From JABDMH01 sp965223165 (GTDB lineage: Bacteria; Bacteroidota; Bacteroidia; Chitinophagales; Saprospiraceae), in assembly GCA_965223165.1 (NCBI GenBank), contig CBDCVQ010000003.1:248001-312000 (forward strand): 64,000 bases of DNA, given 5' to 3'. A program made the translations under genes and the position numbers. Shown here piece after piece: positions 44,193 to 53,244 of the stretch. The notes beneath the pieces were generated by a model. It did no database searches. It worked only from the letters and a program-made list of their open reading frames with translations, and had not been told where the DNA came from. The stretch's first letter is position 1. Every line of letters begins with the position of its first letter.

Positions 44193-45692
44193 TCAACCCG
44201 CGGTTAGGATACCTTCATACCAAAGGTTTCTTACGTGCCCCATCACGATCTCTTCAAAGGCCGATGCATCCTGCACCGGGTAGTACTTCGCGCATTCTTC
44301 GATGACCACTCCCAGGCTCATGCCCTGCTTGATACCGTCCAAGATTACGATTTCCATCGGACTGAGTGACCGCTCAGCCACTGACGAGTAATGGCCGTCA
44401 TCAGCCAGGTTGCGAAAGGCGGTCTCGAAGTATCCCGGATCCTCCTCTAGATTGTACTGGGCCTTCAGGCGTGCCAGCAGCGCCACGGGTATCTCTTCAG
44501 GCCAGCGACTGTCCCATTTCCATCGACTAGAATGGATCTTCACCGCAGGGCTCACTTTTAAGGTACACCTCAACAGCTCAGGCCTCCGTCTGCTGAGCTG
44601 CTGGACGGCTATGCTTAGCTCTACATCCAAGGCCTCCAAACTTTGCTCTCCCCTAGTCTTTCCGTAATCTTTTGCGACTCGCTCGTACTCATATATATCT
44701 CGCAAGCGCGGATCACCTGACTCTAAGACTGACCTTGGGAGATCTCTCAAAATGGTCTCCTGCTCGTCACTCAATGCCAGGTATTCGATAGTGCGGCAGT
44801 AATCATCCATGGTCCCTCCGTCCCATCTCACCGCTAAATCAACAAAGTCAAACAGTCCGTCCTCATCCATCATCTCATACCTATCGGCAAACTCGCGTTT
44901 TAGGATTAGCTGGAGATGCTGGCAATTTCCAGGCAAGGCTAGCTCTTCATCAGTGACAAAGGAAATCGGATCGTGTGGCCTTTCAAGCAGGAGCCAGAAA
45001 TAGTTCTGATAAAAAAAAATGTCAGGGGCCTTCTCCAGAATGGGTCTGGTATTCATTCCATTTTTTCGAGCAAAACCACCATACAGATACGTGCAAATCT
45101 TCCTGATCTGCAGTGAGGTGAAATCCGACACATCGTCTAGGGCAGCCTCCAGATAACGGCTGAAATCTCTGAAAAAGGGCCGACTGTCACCTCCAAACAA
45201 TGAGCAATCGACTTGCATCTCGTGGTCCATCACGGAGGAATCAAATACCGGATCGATCAATTTTGAGGGGCGATTTTTGAGCAGCTCGCAGATCGTGTAT
45301 AGTTGGGCCGTCTCTGGATTGTAATGGAGATATCGCACGGTTCCCACGGGCGCAGCGGGCTCGAGCCTGTCCCACATCAAAATCCGCTCGTCCATAAAGA
45401 GAAAGGGATGCTTTTGTTCCCCTGCCAGATGATAAATTGCCTTACTATATGCCACCTCCCCATACAGCGGCTTATCGAATTGCACTAGCTCAATATCCGA
45501 ATCCTGTAGATATGGCTCGAACTGCGCACAATATGCCCTGGGCAGGTAGACTTCAGACCGAAAATCATGGCGGGCAATCAACAACTGACCGAGTAGAAAT
45601 CGCATTATTGCTGGTCGATATGAAAGGCCCAATTGATGAGGAAACCTAGGCAGACTCACAAAATTCATAGACAACCATCTTTCCATTTGCAA
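44193..45692 (-). CDS. Putative peptide-modifying protein (glycosyltransferase-like front, PqqD-like end)
   Basis: The 499-residue cytosolic protein. The front ~170 residues (LIARHDFRSEVYLPRAYCAQ, then AYSKAIYHLAGEQKHPFLFM and DERILMW) resemble the DUF6734-type glycosyltransferase-like proteins of Bacteroidota peptide clusters, with D-E-R in place of the usual D-x-D. The middle is unrecognised. The last ~75 residues (SLSPMEIVILDGIKQGMSLG, then VIEECAKYYPV and VRNLWYEGIL) have the helix pattern of a PqqD-type precursor-recognition domain; both are inferences. It is the first gene of a two-gene operon with the family 2 glycosyltransferase and is divergent from the precursor gene. Confidence 0.6.
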   Translation of the reverse strand: MQMERWLSMNFVSLPRFPHQLGLSYRPAIMRFLLGQLLIARHDFRSEVYLPRAYCAQFEPYLQDSDIELVQFDKPLYGEVAYSKAIYHLAGEQKHPFLFMDERILMWDRLEPAAPVGTVRYLHYNPETAQLYTICELLKNRPSKLIDPVFDSSVMDHEMQVDCSLFGGDSRPFFRDFSRYLEAALDDVSDFTSLQIRKICTYLYGGFARKNGMNTRPILEKAPDIFFYQNYFWLLLERPHDPISFVTDEELALPGNCQHLQLILKREFADRYEMMDEDGLFDFVDLAVRWDGGTMDDYCRTIEYLALSDEQETILRDLPRSVLESGDPRLRDIYEYERVAKDYGKTRGEQSLEALDVELSIAVQQLSRRRPELLRCTLKVSPAVKIHSSRWKWDSRWPEEIPVALLARLKAQYNLEEDPGYFETAFRNLADDGHYSSVAERSLSPMEIVILDGIKQGMSLGVVIEECAKYYPVQDASAFEEIVMGHVRNLWYEGILTAG

Positions 45693-45771
45693 CGCGGATA
45701 ACCCACCATTATTATTGAGTGCCCAATGGCCAACATAGAAATTGATCTACCATGGAATATAAATGTTAAAA

Positions 45772-45779
45772 TATGTTTG
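45772..45779 (+). promoter_or_regulatory. Candidate -7 box TATGTTTG upstream of the precursor peptide
   Basis: TATGTTTG fits TAnnTTTG and lies in the 238-base divergent gap, about 150 bases before the peptide ATG. The long, AT-rich leader could hold further control. No clear -33 element was found. Confidence 0.4.
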
Positions 45780-45930
45780 CACCACACTAATGACAAACAG
45801 CGCCCGTTTCACTCTGGAAGATAACATTCACCGAAGGCCTTCGAAGTCGACTCACCACTCGCTCTGATTATTTCTCATATCGTACCGCCCAATTGACTGT
45901 ATTTTTTTAATCATTTTAAACAGTCATCGT

Positions 45931-46182
45931 ATGAAAACTTCAAAATTTAAGGACTTGAAATTTGAGTCGATCGAATTCCTGTCCCGGGATGCTCAAAAGA
46001 GCATCAAAGGAGGTTGCAGCTGCATGTATTACTGCGGCTATGATCCATGTACCAATCCCTGCATAAATTCCTCATCAGGAGTCCTATGTAGCAACGGACC
46101 CCACGATCAGTACTACTTTTGTGACGAGGCCACTTGCCAGCAATGGTGTGGCTGGGGAGGAAGCGGCGCGAGCTGTGTTTGA
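45931..46182 (+). CDS. Cysteine-rich precursor peptide with double-glycine leader
   Basis: The 83-residue product. Residues 1-28 form a classic leader ending LSRDAQKSIKGG, the recognition pattern for C39 peptidases (hydrophobic residues at -4, -7, -12 and Gly-Gly at -2/-1). The predicted 55-residue core starts CSCMYYCGYDPC and holds ten cysteines (29, 31, 35, 40, 44, 53, 64, 69, 73, 82), enough for five disulfides, plus an SSSG stretch and a Gly-rich GWGGSGAS tail. The core has little charge. It is surrounded by exporter, glycosyltransferase and thiol-oxidoreductase genes, so it is probably an exported, oxidised and perhaps glycosylated peptide with antimicrobial or signalling function. No known family is recognised. 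Confidence 0.85.
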   Translation: MKTSKFKDLKFESIEFLSRDAQKSIKGGCSCMYYCGYDPCTNPCINSSSGVLCSNGPHDQYYFCDEATCQQWCGWGGSGASCV

Positions 46183-46270
46183 GTCTTCTAAGGCAAGAAA
46201 TCCCGTCTGGCCAACGGGGTTTCATAGTTCGAAAAATGGCCTATCTTTGATAGGACCACCAGACCAAGGA

Positions 46271-47848
46271 ATGAAGTATCCGCTTGTCTTGCTTACGTTG
46301 CTAGGCCGGGCATTGATGGGTCAAGGGCAGAATATTATCCCCAACCCCAGCTTTGAATTGCAATTGCCATGTACAGATGTGGATCAGCAAACGGGATTTA
46401 CGCCTGCTCACTTTAGGCCATGGCAAACGTACGAAGTCGGCCTCGTACACTACCACAACGAGTGTCTAAGATACAGCGAGCAACAGGGTTGCACTCATTT
46501 TCCAAAAGATGGGAAGGGCTATATCGGTATAGGCTACCGTGCAGATCCGGGCGTCTTGGCAATCACCTACTTACACACAAAACTGCTTGAGCCGCTACAA
46601 GCTGGGAGCACCTATTATTTCGAGTTGTTTTTTGACGATGCGATACCGGGTTCCGTTAACACAACCTACCCTCTTGGTGTGCACTTCTCCCGCGATCCGG
46701 TAGATGTAAGTGGCCTGGATCGCTTGGACCTGCAACCACAAATCTTCAATGTCCAGCCGCCCCCATTCCGCCGGTGCACCTGGAATCAACTACGTGGTTG
46801 CTTCGTACCGGAAGGGGGTGAAGAATATATTACTATCGGAATGTTCTTTGAGCCGGACGTACAACTCTTTGGCCACATGTTTGTGGATGACTTACAGCTC
46901 GTCAATCTCACCGATGTGGCGCAGGTGCTGGGGCCCGATGTCAACTTCTGCAATGACGAGGGGATTGACTTCGAGCTGGATGCAACACATGATGCCGCCA
47001 CCAAATACACTTGGCAAGATGGCGACACCAACGCCATCTATACGGTACGAGACACCGGCATGTACTGGGTGCAGCTGCAAAATGAATGCTTTGCCGTGAG
47101 TGACACCATTCACATCACGCGCACCCAATTCTCCTCTCAGGAGGAGGCGATACAGTTTCTTTGTGAAGAGATGCCAAGCGTCACACTTCAGGGCCCTGCG
47201 TATGCAGACTACTACAACTGGAGTAATGGATCCGTTGATGAGAGCATCGCCGTCTCTGATACAGGACGATACGTGGTACATGCCGGCCTAGGCAATTGCT
47301 TGCTTTCGGATACGATCGACGTGCTGCCTGCCAGCAGAGCAGTTGCTGATATCGGAGCCGATACGGTGATTTGTCGCAGGGCGCAGACCTTAACCCTGGT
47401 GGCCAACAATCCGATGAGCAGCATTAGCTGGATCGATGGCTCCAGCAATGATACATTCCAAATCACAAAGCCGGGACAGTATTGGGTTGCCGTGACCAAC
47501 CAGTGTGGCACTTCTTATGATAGCATTCGTGTTGATCCGGACGATTGTGAGTGCGCATACTATTTACCCAATGCCTTTAGCCCCAACGGAGATCACATCA
47601 ACGATCAGTACGAGGTCTACGCCCATTGCAAATTTACTAGCAGCCAATTTGAGGGATTGCAGGTCTTCGATCGATGGGGTAACCTGGTATTCAGCTCTCA
47701 CCCAGGAGCAACCTATTGGGATGGCACCATCAAAGGGGAGCAGGCCCCGTCCGGTGTCTATCTTGTCCGAACACAATGGTCCGAGCAATTGTTTGACGGC
47801 AGCGTGGAGAAGGTGCAGAAAGTTAGCGACGTACTGCTGATTCGATAG
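46271..47848 (+). CDS. T9SS type B (gliding-motility C-terminal domain) surface protein
   Basis: The frame is open from 46121, but the ATG at 46271 begins a signal peptide (MKYPLVLLTLLGRALMGQGQ) and avoids the precursor gene, giving 525 residues. The front (INPSFE-like NIIPNPSFELQLPC, about 20-215) resembles carbohydrate-binding sandwich domains. The middle has Ig/PKD-like repeats (TYTWQDGDTNAIYTVRDTGM style). The last ~90 residues are a CHU_C/type B T9SS signal (NAFSPNGDHINDQYEV, then VFDRWGNLVF and WDGT). It should be secreted through the outer membrane. Its link to the peptide is by position only. Confidence 0.85.
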   Translation: MKYPLVLLTLLGRALMGQGQNIIPNPSFELQLPCTDVDQQTGFTPAHFRPWQTYEVGLVHYHNECLRYSEQQGCTHFPKDGKGYIGIGYRADPGVLAITYLHTKLLEPLQAGSTYYFELFFDDAIPGSVNTTYPLGVHFSRDPVDVSGLDRLDLQPQIFNVQPPPFRRCTWNQLRGCFVPEGGEEYITIGMFFEPDVQLFGHMFVDDLQLVNLTDVAQVLGPDVNFCNDEGIDFELDATHDAATKYTWQDGDTNAIYTVRDTGMYWVQLQNECFAVSDTIHITRTQFSSQEEAIQFLCEEMPSVTLQGPAYADYYNWSNGSVDESIAVSDTGRYVVHAGLGNCLLSDTIDVLPASRAVADIGADTVICRRAQTLTLVANNPMSSISWIDGSSNDTFQITKPGQYWVAVTNQCGTSYDSIRVDPDDCECAYYLPNAFSPNGDHINDQYEVYAHCKFTSSQFEGLQVFDRWGNLVFSSHPGATYWDGTIKGEQAPSGVYLVRTQWSEQLFDGSVEKVQKVSDVLLIR

Positions 47849-47927
47849 GCCCGCATCACATTGCCACCTACGCTTCCACTATTTTTTCCCATACGGACGC
47901 AGTAAGCAAGCCGAAAATCATCCATTT

Positions 47928-49514
47928 ATGAGAGATTCGTATGTAGATAACCCCATCAAATTGACACAAAGACTAGTACAGTTGTTAAATATTCCAGTCA
48001 CCAAGAGGAGTATTCGTGCTGCCTTTGTCTCGCATCCGGACTATCCCAGTCTCCTGAGCATCACCGATACCTTTGATCAGTGGGACATTGACAGTCGGGC
48101 CGTAGCAATAGGTCACGATCAACTGCGGCATGTTGCACTACCAGCTATATTTCATTTTAAAGAAAACCAAGAAGACTATTTTGTGCTTGCCGAGTCTATG
48201 AATGACGAGCACATCCAAATCTACGATACAGACAAAGGTAAATTGACGTTACTGAAGGCAGATTTTCTCAGATTGTGGGACGGCATATCTATCCTATTGG
48301 ACATCGATCGGTCTGCCGGCGAAGAAAACTATCGCCAGCATAGGAGAGCGGAAATACTGCATAATTTACGAATCCCTCTCTTGATATCGGGATTCCTAGC
48401 CTTCTGGCTCATAGGTTTATTCCATATCGATGGGGTCACAGGTCTGATCGTGTACGGACTATTGCTGCTGGGATTAGGATCCTCCGTATTGATCGTCCTA
48501 AAGGAATTCGAGATTGCACCCAAGTGGACAGACAATCTGTGCAAAATGGGCAATGAAGGTGACTGCGATTCTGTTATTGCATCGTCGTCTTCCAAGCTGT
48601 TTGGCTGGCTTGGGCTCTCCGACATGTCGCTTGTTTTCTTTGCCTCGATCACCAGTACATGCGTCCTGGGTCTACTAACCGATGTATCTACACAGTCCGA
48701 ATTAGCTCTCCTGTTTTTATTCAGCATTCCCATGGTGGTATACTCCCTATTCACTCAATATTATGTGGTGAAGTCGTGGTGTCTATTGTGCAACGTTGTG
48801 GTTGGTGCCATTGTCATGCTGAATGTGGTGCACTATCCGACCCTGGCACAAATCTCGCTGACAGGCACTGCGCTCAGCTTTCTGACAATCGGTTTTGTTG
48901 TAAGTGGCCTGGGTTGGATGTCGATCAAATCTCTTTTTATTTCCGATGAGAAGATACTCTACTTGGAATCACAGCTGAATAGAATAAAATTGGATCCCGA
49001 TCTTTGGCAATTAAAGTGGAATCGGCAACCCACAGTTTTAAATTGGATACCAAACAAGGGAGATGTGATCTATGGAGATATAACATCCAAGCATAAATTG
49101 ATTGTAGTGAGCGACCCCTATTGTGGGCCGTGCTCGGATGCACATCCTAAATTGGCAGCCCTAATCGATAAATCTGCGGATCTGTGTGTGATTGTGAGAT
49201 TGAGGGGAGATCCGGACAAGTCTGGCACTCGTAAAAACCTGATCATTTCGACGATTTCCTCCATGGCTGATATGAGTCTAAAACGGCAGGCGCTGGATGA
49301 CTGGTATCTTTGGAAGGATCCGGATCGGTGGCGTCAAAAATACTCGCATGAATCCATGCCCATCGATCATACCGTCGCAGAAGCCAATCACAGCTGGTTA
49401 AGCATGAATCAGATCTCAGGTACGCCTACATACATTCTAAATGGCAAGATTTTGAGCCACGATTATGCGGTAGACGACATTCGCTACTTCTTGAAATTGG
49501 TGGTGGATGGCTAG
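47928..49514 (+). CDS. C39-like/VKOR/thioredoxin fusion, putative disulfide-forming enzyme
   Basis: The 528-residue inner-membrane protein. Residues 1-125 are a C39-peptidase-like fold without the catalytic cysteine, so perhaps a leader-binding module. Residues about 150-340 are a VKOR-type four-to-five-helix domain with loop cysteines C205/C213 and active-site C285-LL-C288. Residues about 370-525 are a DsbA/thioredoxin-like domain with C399-GP-C402 and the cis-proline motif SGTPTY. VKOR-Trx fusions oxidise substrates and pass electrons to quinones, so this should make disulfides in the exported peptide. It overlaps the next gene by eight bases. Confidence 0.88.
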   Translation: MRDSYVDNPIKLTQRLVQLLNIPVTKRSIRAAFVSHPDYPSLLSITDTFDQWDIDSRAVAIGHDQLRHVALPAIFHFKENQEDYFVLAESMNDEHIQIYDTDKGKLTLLKADFLRLWDGISILLDIDRSAGEENYRQHRRAEILHNLRIPLLISGFLAFWLIGLFHIDGVTGLIVYGLLLLGLGSSVLIVLKEFEIAPKWTDNLCKMGNEGDCDSVIASSSSKLFGWLGLSDMSLVFFASITSTCVLGLLTDVSTQSELALLFLFSIPMVVYSLFTQYYVVKSWCLLCNVVVGAIVMLNVVHYPTLAQISLTGTALSFLTIGFVVSGLGWMSIKSLFISDEKILYLESQLNRIKLDPDLWQLKWNRQPTVLNWIPNKGDVIYGDITSKHKLIVVSDPYCGPCSDAHPKLAALIDKSADLCVIVRLRGDPDKSGTRKNLIISTISSMADMSLKRQALDDWYLWKDPDRWRQKYSHESMPIDHTVAEANHSWLSMNQISGTPTYILNGKILSHDYAVDDIRYFLKLVVDG

Positions 49515-50193
49515 GCGGCAGCAGCATCGGGGAGGGACTGACATTTTCGGCCCGGCGCCTCACCTGGTAAAGCATGCAGGACCCTATACCCTTGCGTCAT
49601 GTGTATTAATGGTCTTAAGTCTAGCTGCCGCAGTCAAATATCCAGATGTGGCGATGTACCCCTGCACTATCAGCGTTCTCGATGCCCTACCCCGATTTGA
49701 AGTGCAGCAGGTTAACCGCCAACTGGTAGTTTCTCTCCATACGAGAGTCGAGCCAGGCAGTGGACTCGGTGAGGTTTTTCGGAGTGCGGATGCGATCGCT
49801 TACCAGGTAGCCAATGAACCTATCGTATTTGTCGCGTCGAACCTGCTGCCCATTGCCAATTGGCGTGATCAGAATTTTGAAATAGTGCCAGAAGGTCATA
49901 GGCCTGGTACTACAGCTATCTCATGCCATCCCATCCGAGCCCGACGTGACACATCTGGTCAATACGAATTGAGGCTACTCCCTCAGAATCTTGTGCTGCA
50001 CTCGGTAGAGGACAGAGCACAGTTCATGCGGCAGAGCTACCAGGTAAGGATTACCGGTCCCCCAAAGTCGATCTTCTCGAGGCTTGTCCCTCCATTGGCG
50101 GCTAAATGGACAAAACTGCGCCGCTTCTTCCACCATACGGACAAAGAAGCAGCACTGAATCTGGATCAGTGGACAGATCACCATCCGATGTGA
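49507..50193 (+). CDS. Short HlyD-type membrane-fusion protein of the peptide cluster
   Basis: The 228-residue protein has one membrane helix (ASCVLMVLSLAAAVKYPDVA, about 30-50). The KYPD motif and following strand (CTISVLDALPRF) are typical of adaptors paired with C39 exporters in Bacteroidota. The long coiled-coil hairpin of ordinary HlyD proteins is absent: the ~175-residue periplasmic part is beta-rich (IVFVASNLLPIANWRDQNFE). It could therefore be a truncated adaptor or a specialised one. It is the last gene of the cluster before the 178-bp array. Confidence 0.65.
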   Translation: MARRQQHRGGTDIFGPAPHLVKHAGPYTLASCVLMVLSLAAAVKYPDVAMYPCTISVLDALPRFEVQQVNRQLVVSLHTRVEPGSGLGEVFRSADAIAYQVANEPIVFVASNLLPIANWRDQNFEIVPEGHRPGTTAISCHPIRARRDTSGQYELRLLPQNLVLHSVEDRAQFMRQSYQVRITGPPKSIFSRLVPPLAAKWTKLRRFFHHTDKEAALNLDQWTDHHPM

Positions 50194-50270
50194 GCGATAC
50201 CGTGCAGCCTGCGTAGAATATAAGCCTGTTGACTGAGCAGGCTGACCCTACTAGACTACTCGTCCTTTCA

Positions 50271-53190
50271 TGGGAGGGGCGGCATCCCTTGGCAATGCGC
50301 TTTCTTGCTCGGATGCGGAAAGTGGAATTGTCGAAGTTGTTGAATTGTTGACGGTGGACCTGAAACCGAAGCAAGATCCCATCCTGATCATCCTGCTTAT
50401 CCTGATGCTGACAAAGAAGGCCGGAGGATGGGGATTCTCCTGTGGCCTACAGGGGGGCGCCGTCCCTTCTGTATGCGCTCTTGCTCGGATGCGGGAGGTC
50501 GAATTGTCAAAGTTGTTGAATTGTGGAGGGTGGACCTGAAACCGAATCAAGGTCCCATCCTGATCATCCTGCTAATCCTGATGCTGACAAAAGAAGGCCG
50601 GAGGATGTGGATTCTCCTTTGCCCTTCACGGGGGGCGGCATCCCTTCTATATGCCCTCTCTTGCTCGGATGCGGAAAGTGGAATTGTCCAAGTTGTTGAA
50701 TTGTGGAGGGTGGACCTGAAACCGAATCAAGATCCCATCCTGATCATCTTGCTAATCCTGATGCTGACAAAAGAATGCCGGAGGATGTGGATTCTCCTGT
50801 GGCCTACACAGGGGCGCCATCCCTTAATCTATGCGCTCTCTTGCTCGGATGTGGAAAGTGGAATTGTCCAAGTTGTTGAATTGCGGAGAGTGGCCCTGAA
50901 ACCGAATCAAGGTCCCATCCTGATCATCCTACTAATCCTGATGCTGACAAAGAAGGCCGGAGGATGGGGATTCTCCTGTGGCCTACAGGGGGGCGCCGTC
51001 CCTTCTGTATGCCCTCTCTTGCTCGGATGCGGAAAGTGGAATTGTCCAAGTTGTTGAATTGTGGAGGGTGGACCTGAAACCGAAGCAAGATCCCATCCTG
51101 ATCATCCTGATCATCCTGATGCTGACAAAGAAGGCCGGAGGATGTGGATTCTCCTGTGGCCTACAGGGGGGCGCCGTCCCTTCTATATGCCCTCTCTTGC
51201 TCGGATGCGGAAAGTGGAATTGTCCAAGTTGTTGAATTGTGGAGGGTGGACCTGAAACCGAAGCAAGATCCCATCCTGATCATCCTGATCATCCTGATGC
51301 TGACAAAGAAGGCCGGAGGATGTGGATTCTCCTGTGGCCTACAGGGGGGCGCCGTCCCTTCTATATGCCCTCTCTTGCTCGGATGCGGAAAGTGGAATTG
51401 TCCAAGTTGTTGAATTGTGGAGGGTGGACCTGAAACCGAATCAAGGTCCCATCCTGATCATCCTGCTTATCCTGATGCTGACAAAGAAGGCCGGAGAATG
51501 TGGATTCTCCTGTGGGCTACGGGGGGCGGCATCCCTTCTCTATGCGCTCTCTTGCTCGGATGCGGAAAGTGGAATTGTCGAAGTTGTTGAATTGTTGAGG
51601 GTCGACCTGAAACCGAATCAAGATCCCATCCTGATCATCCTGATGCTGACAAAGAAGGCCGGAGGATGTGGATTCTCCTGTGGCCTACAGGGGGGCGCCA
51701 TCCCTTAATCTATGCGCTCTCTTGCTCGGATGCGGAAAGTGGAATTGTCGAAGTTGTTGAATTGTGGAGGGTGGACCTGAAACCGAAGCAAGATCCCATC
51801 CCGATCATCCTGCTTATCCTGATGCGGACAAAGAATGCCGGAGAATGTGGATTCTCCTGTGGCTCACAGGGGGGCGGCATCCCTTATCTATGCGCATTTC
51901 CTGCTCGGATGCGGAAAGTGGAATTGTCCAAGTTGTTGAATTGTGGAGGGTGGACCTGACCGAATCAAGGTCCCATCCTGATCATCCTGCTTATCCTGAT
52001 GCGGACAAAGAATGCCGGAGAATGTGGATTCTCCTGTGGCTCACAGGGGGGCGGCATCCCTTATCTATGCGCTTTCCTGCTCGGATGCGGAAAGTGGAAT
52101 TGTCGAAGTTGTTGAATTGTTGAGGGTGGACCTGAAACCGAAGCAAGATCCCATCCCGATCATCCTGCTAATCCTGATGCTGACAAAAGAAGGCCGGAAG
52201 ATGTGGATTCTCCTGTGGCTTACAGGGGGGGCATCCCTTCTGCATGCGCTTTCCTGCTCGGATGCGGAAAGTGGAATTGTCCAAGTTCTTGAATCGTGGA
52301 GGGTGGACCTGAAACTGAATCAAGGTCCCATCCCGATCATCCTGCTTATCCTGAGCATCCTGATGCTGACAAAGAAGGCCGGAGGATGTGGATTCTCCTG
52401 TGGGCTCACAGGGGGCGGCATCCCTTCTGTATGCGCTCTCTTGCTCGGATGCGGAAAGTGGAATTGTCCAAGGTTGTTGAATTGTGGAGGGTGGACCTGA
52501 AACCGAATCAAGATCCCATCCCGATCATCCTGCTAATCCTGATGCTGACAAAAGAAGGCCGGAGGATGGGGATTCTCCTGTGGGCTACAGGGGGCGGCAT
52601 CCCTTCTCTATGCGCTCTCTTGCTCGGATGCGGAAAGTGGAATTGTCCAAGTTGTTGAATTGTGGAGGGTGGACCTGAAACCGAAGTAAGGTCCCATCCT
52701 GATCATCCTGCTTATCCTGATGCGGACAAAGAAGGCCGGAGAATGTGGATTCTCCTGTGGCTCACAGGGGGGCGGCATCCCTTATCTATGCGCTTTCCTG
52801 CTCGGATGCGGAAAGTGGAATTGTCGAAGTTGTTGAATTGTGGAGGGTGGACCTGAAACCGAAGCAAGATCCCATCCCGATCATCCTGCTAATCCTGATG
52901 CTGACAAAAGAAGGCCGGAAGATGTGGATTCTCCTGTGGCTTACAGGGGGGGCATCCCTTCTGTTGCGCTTTCCTGCTCGGATGCGGAAAGTGGAATTGT
53001 CCAAGTTCTTGAATCGTGGAGGGTGCACCTGAAACCGAATCAAGATCCCATCCCGATCATCCTGCTAATCCTGAGAATCCTGATTCTGACAAAGAAGACC
53101 GAAGCCCACGGTCCCTGCGTCCTGTGGAACGCCGGGATGGACAGGGCGGTAGGATGACATGGGTCGGAGGTTGTTGAATTGTTGAGGGGA
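50271..53190. repeat. Tandem array of 16-17 copies of a 178-bp unit
   Basis: The anchor ggtggacctg recurs at about 50353, 50529, 50709, 50889, 51067, 51245, 51423, 51600, 51770, 51949, 52125, 52302, 52490, 52668, 52846 and 53022, with a degraded copy at about 53187; the common spacing is 178. Each unit holds gatcatcctgctaatcctga-type heptad words, the hairpin GGAGAATGTGGATTCTCC or its GGAGGAT variant, a G-run (caggggggcg), and gaattgtccaagttgttgaa. Units 11-12 recur as 15-16 (720-bp higher-order period), and units 5 and 6 are nearly identical. Frames across it shift between units and I do not call them genes. Confidence 0.93.
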
Positions 53191-53244
53191 CCATCCTCTT
53201 TCGATGCCAGAACGTGAGAGCAGAACCTCCCCACGGAGCCTGGG

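Noticed and set aside
46121..46270. Upstream extension of the T9SS type B gene
   Set aside because: It would overlap the precursor peptide gene and place the signal peptide 50 residues inside the protein.
50428..51057. A 209-residue plus-strand frame and several overlapping 60-160-residue frames inside the 178-bp array
   Set aside because: They arise because the unit is repeated and partly stop-free. The unit length (mostly 178) is not a multiple of three, the frame changes between units, and no start, signal or domain is recognisable.
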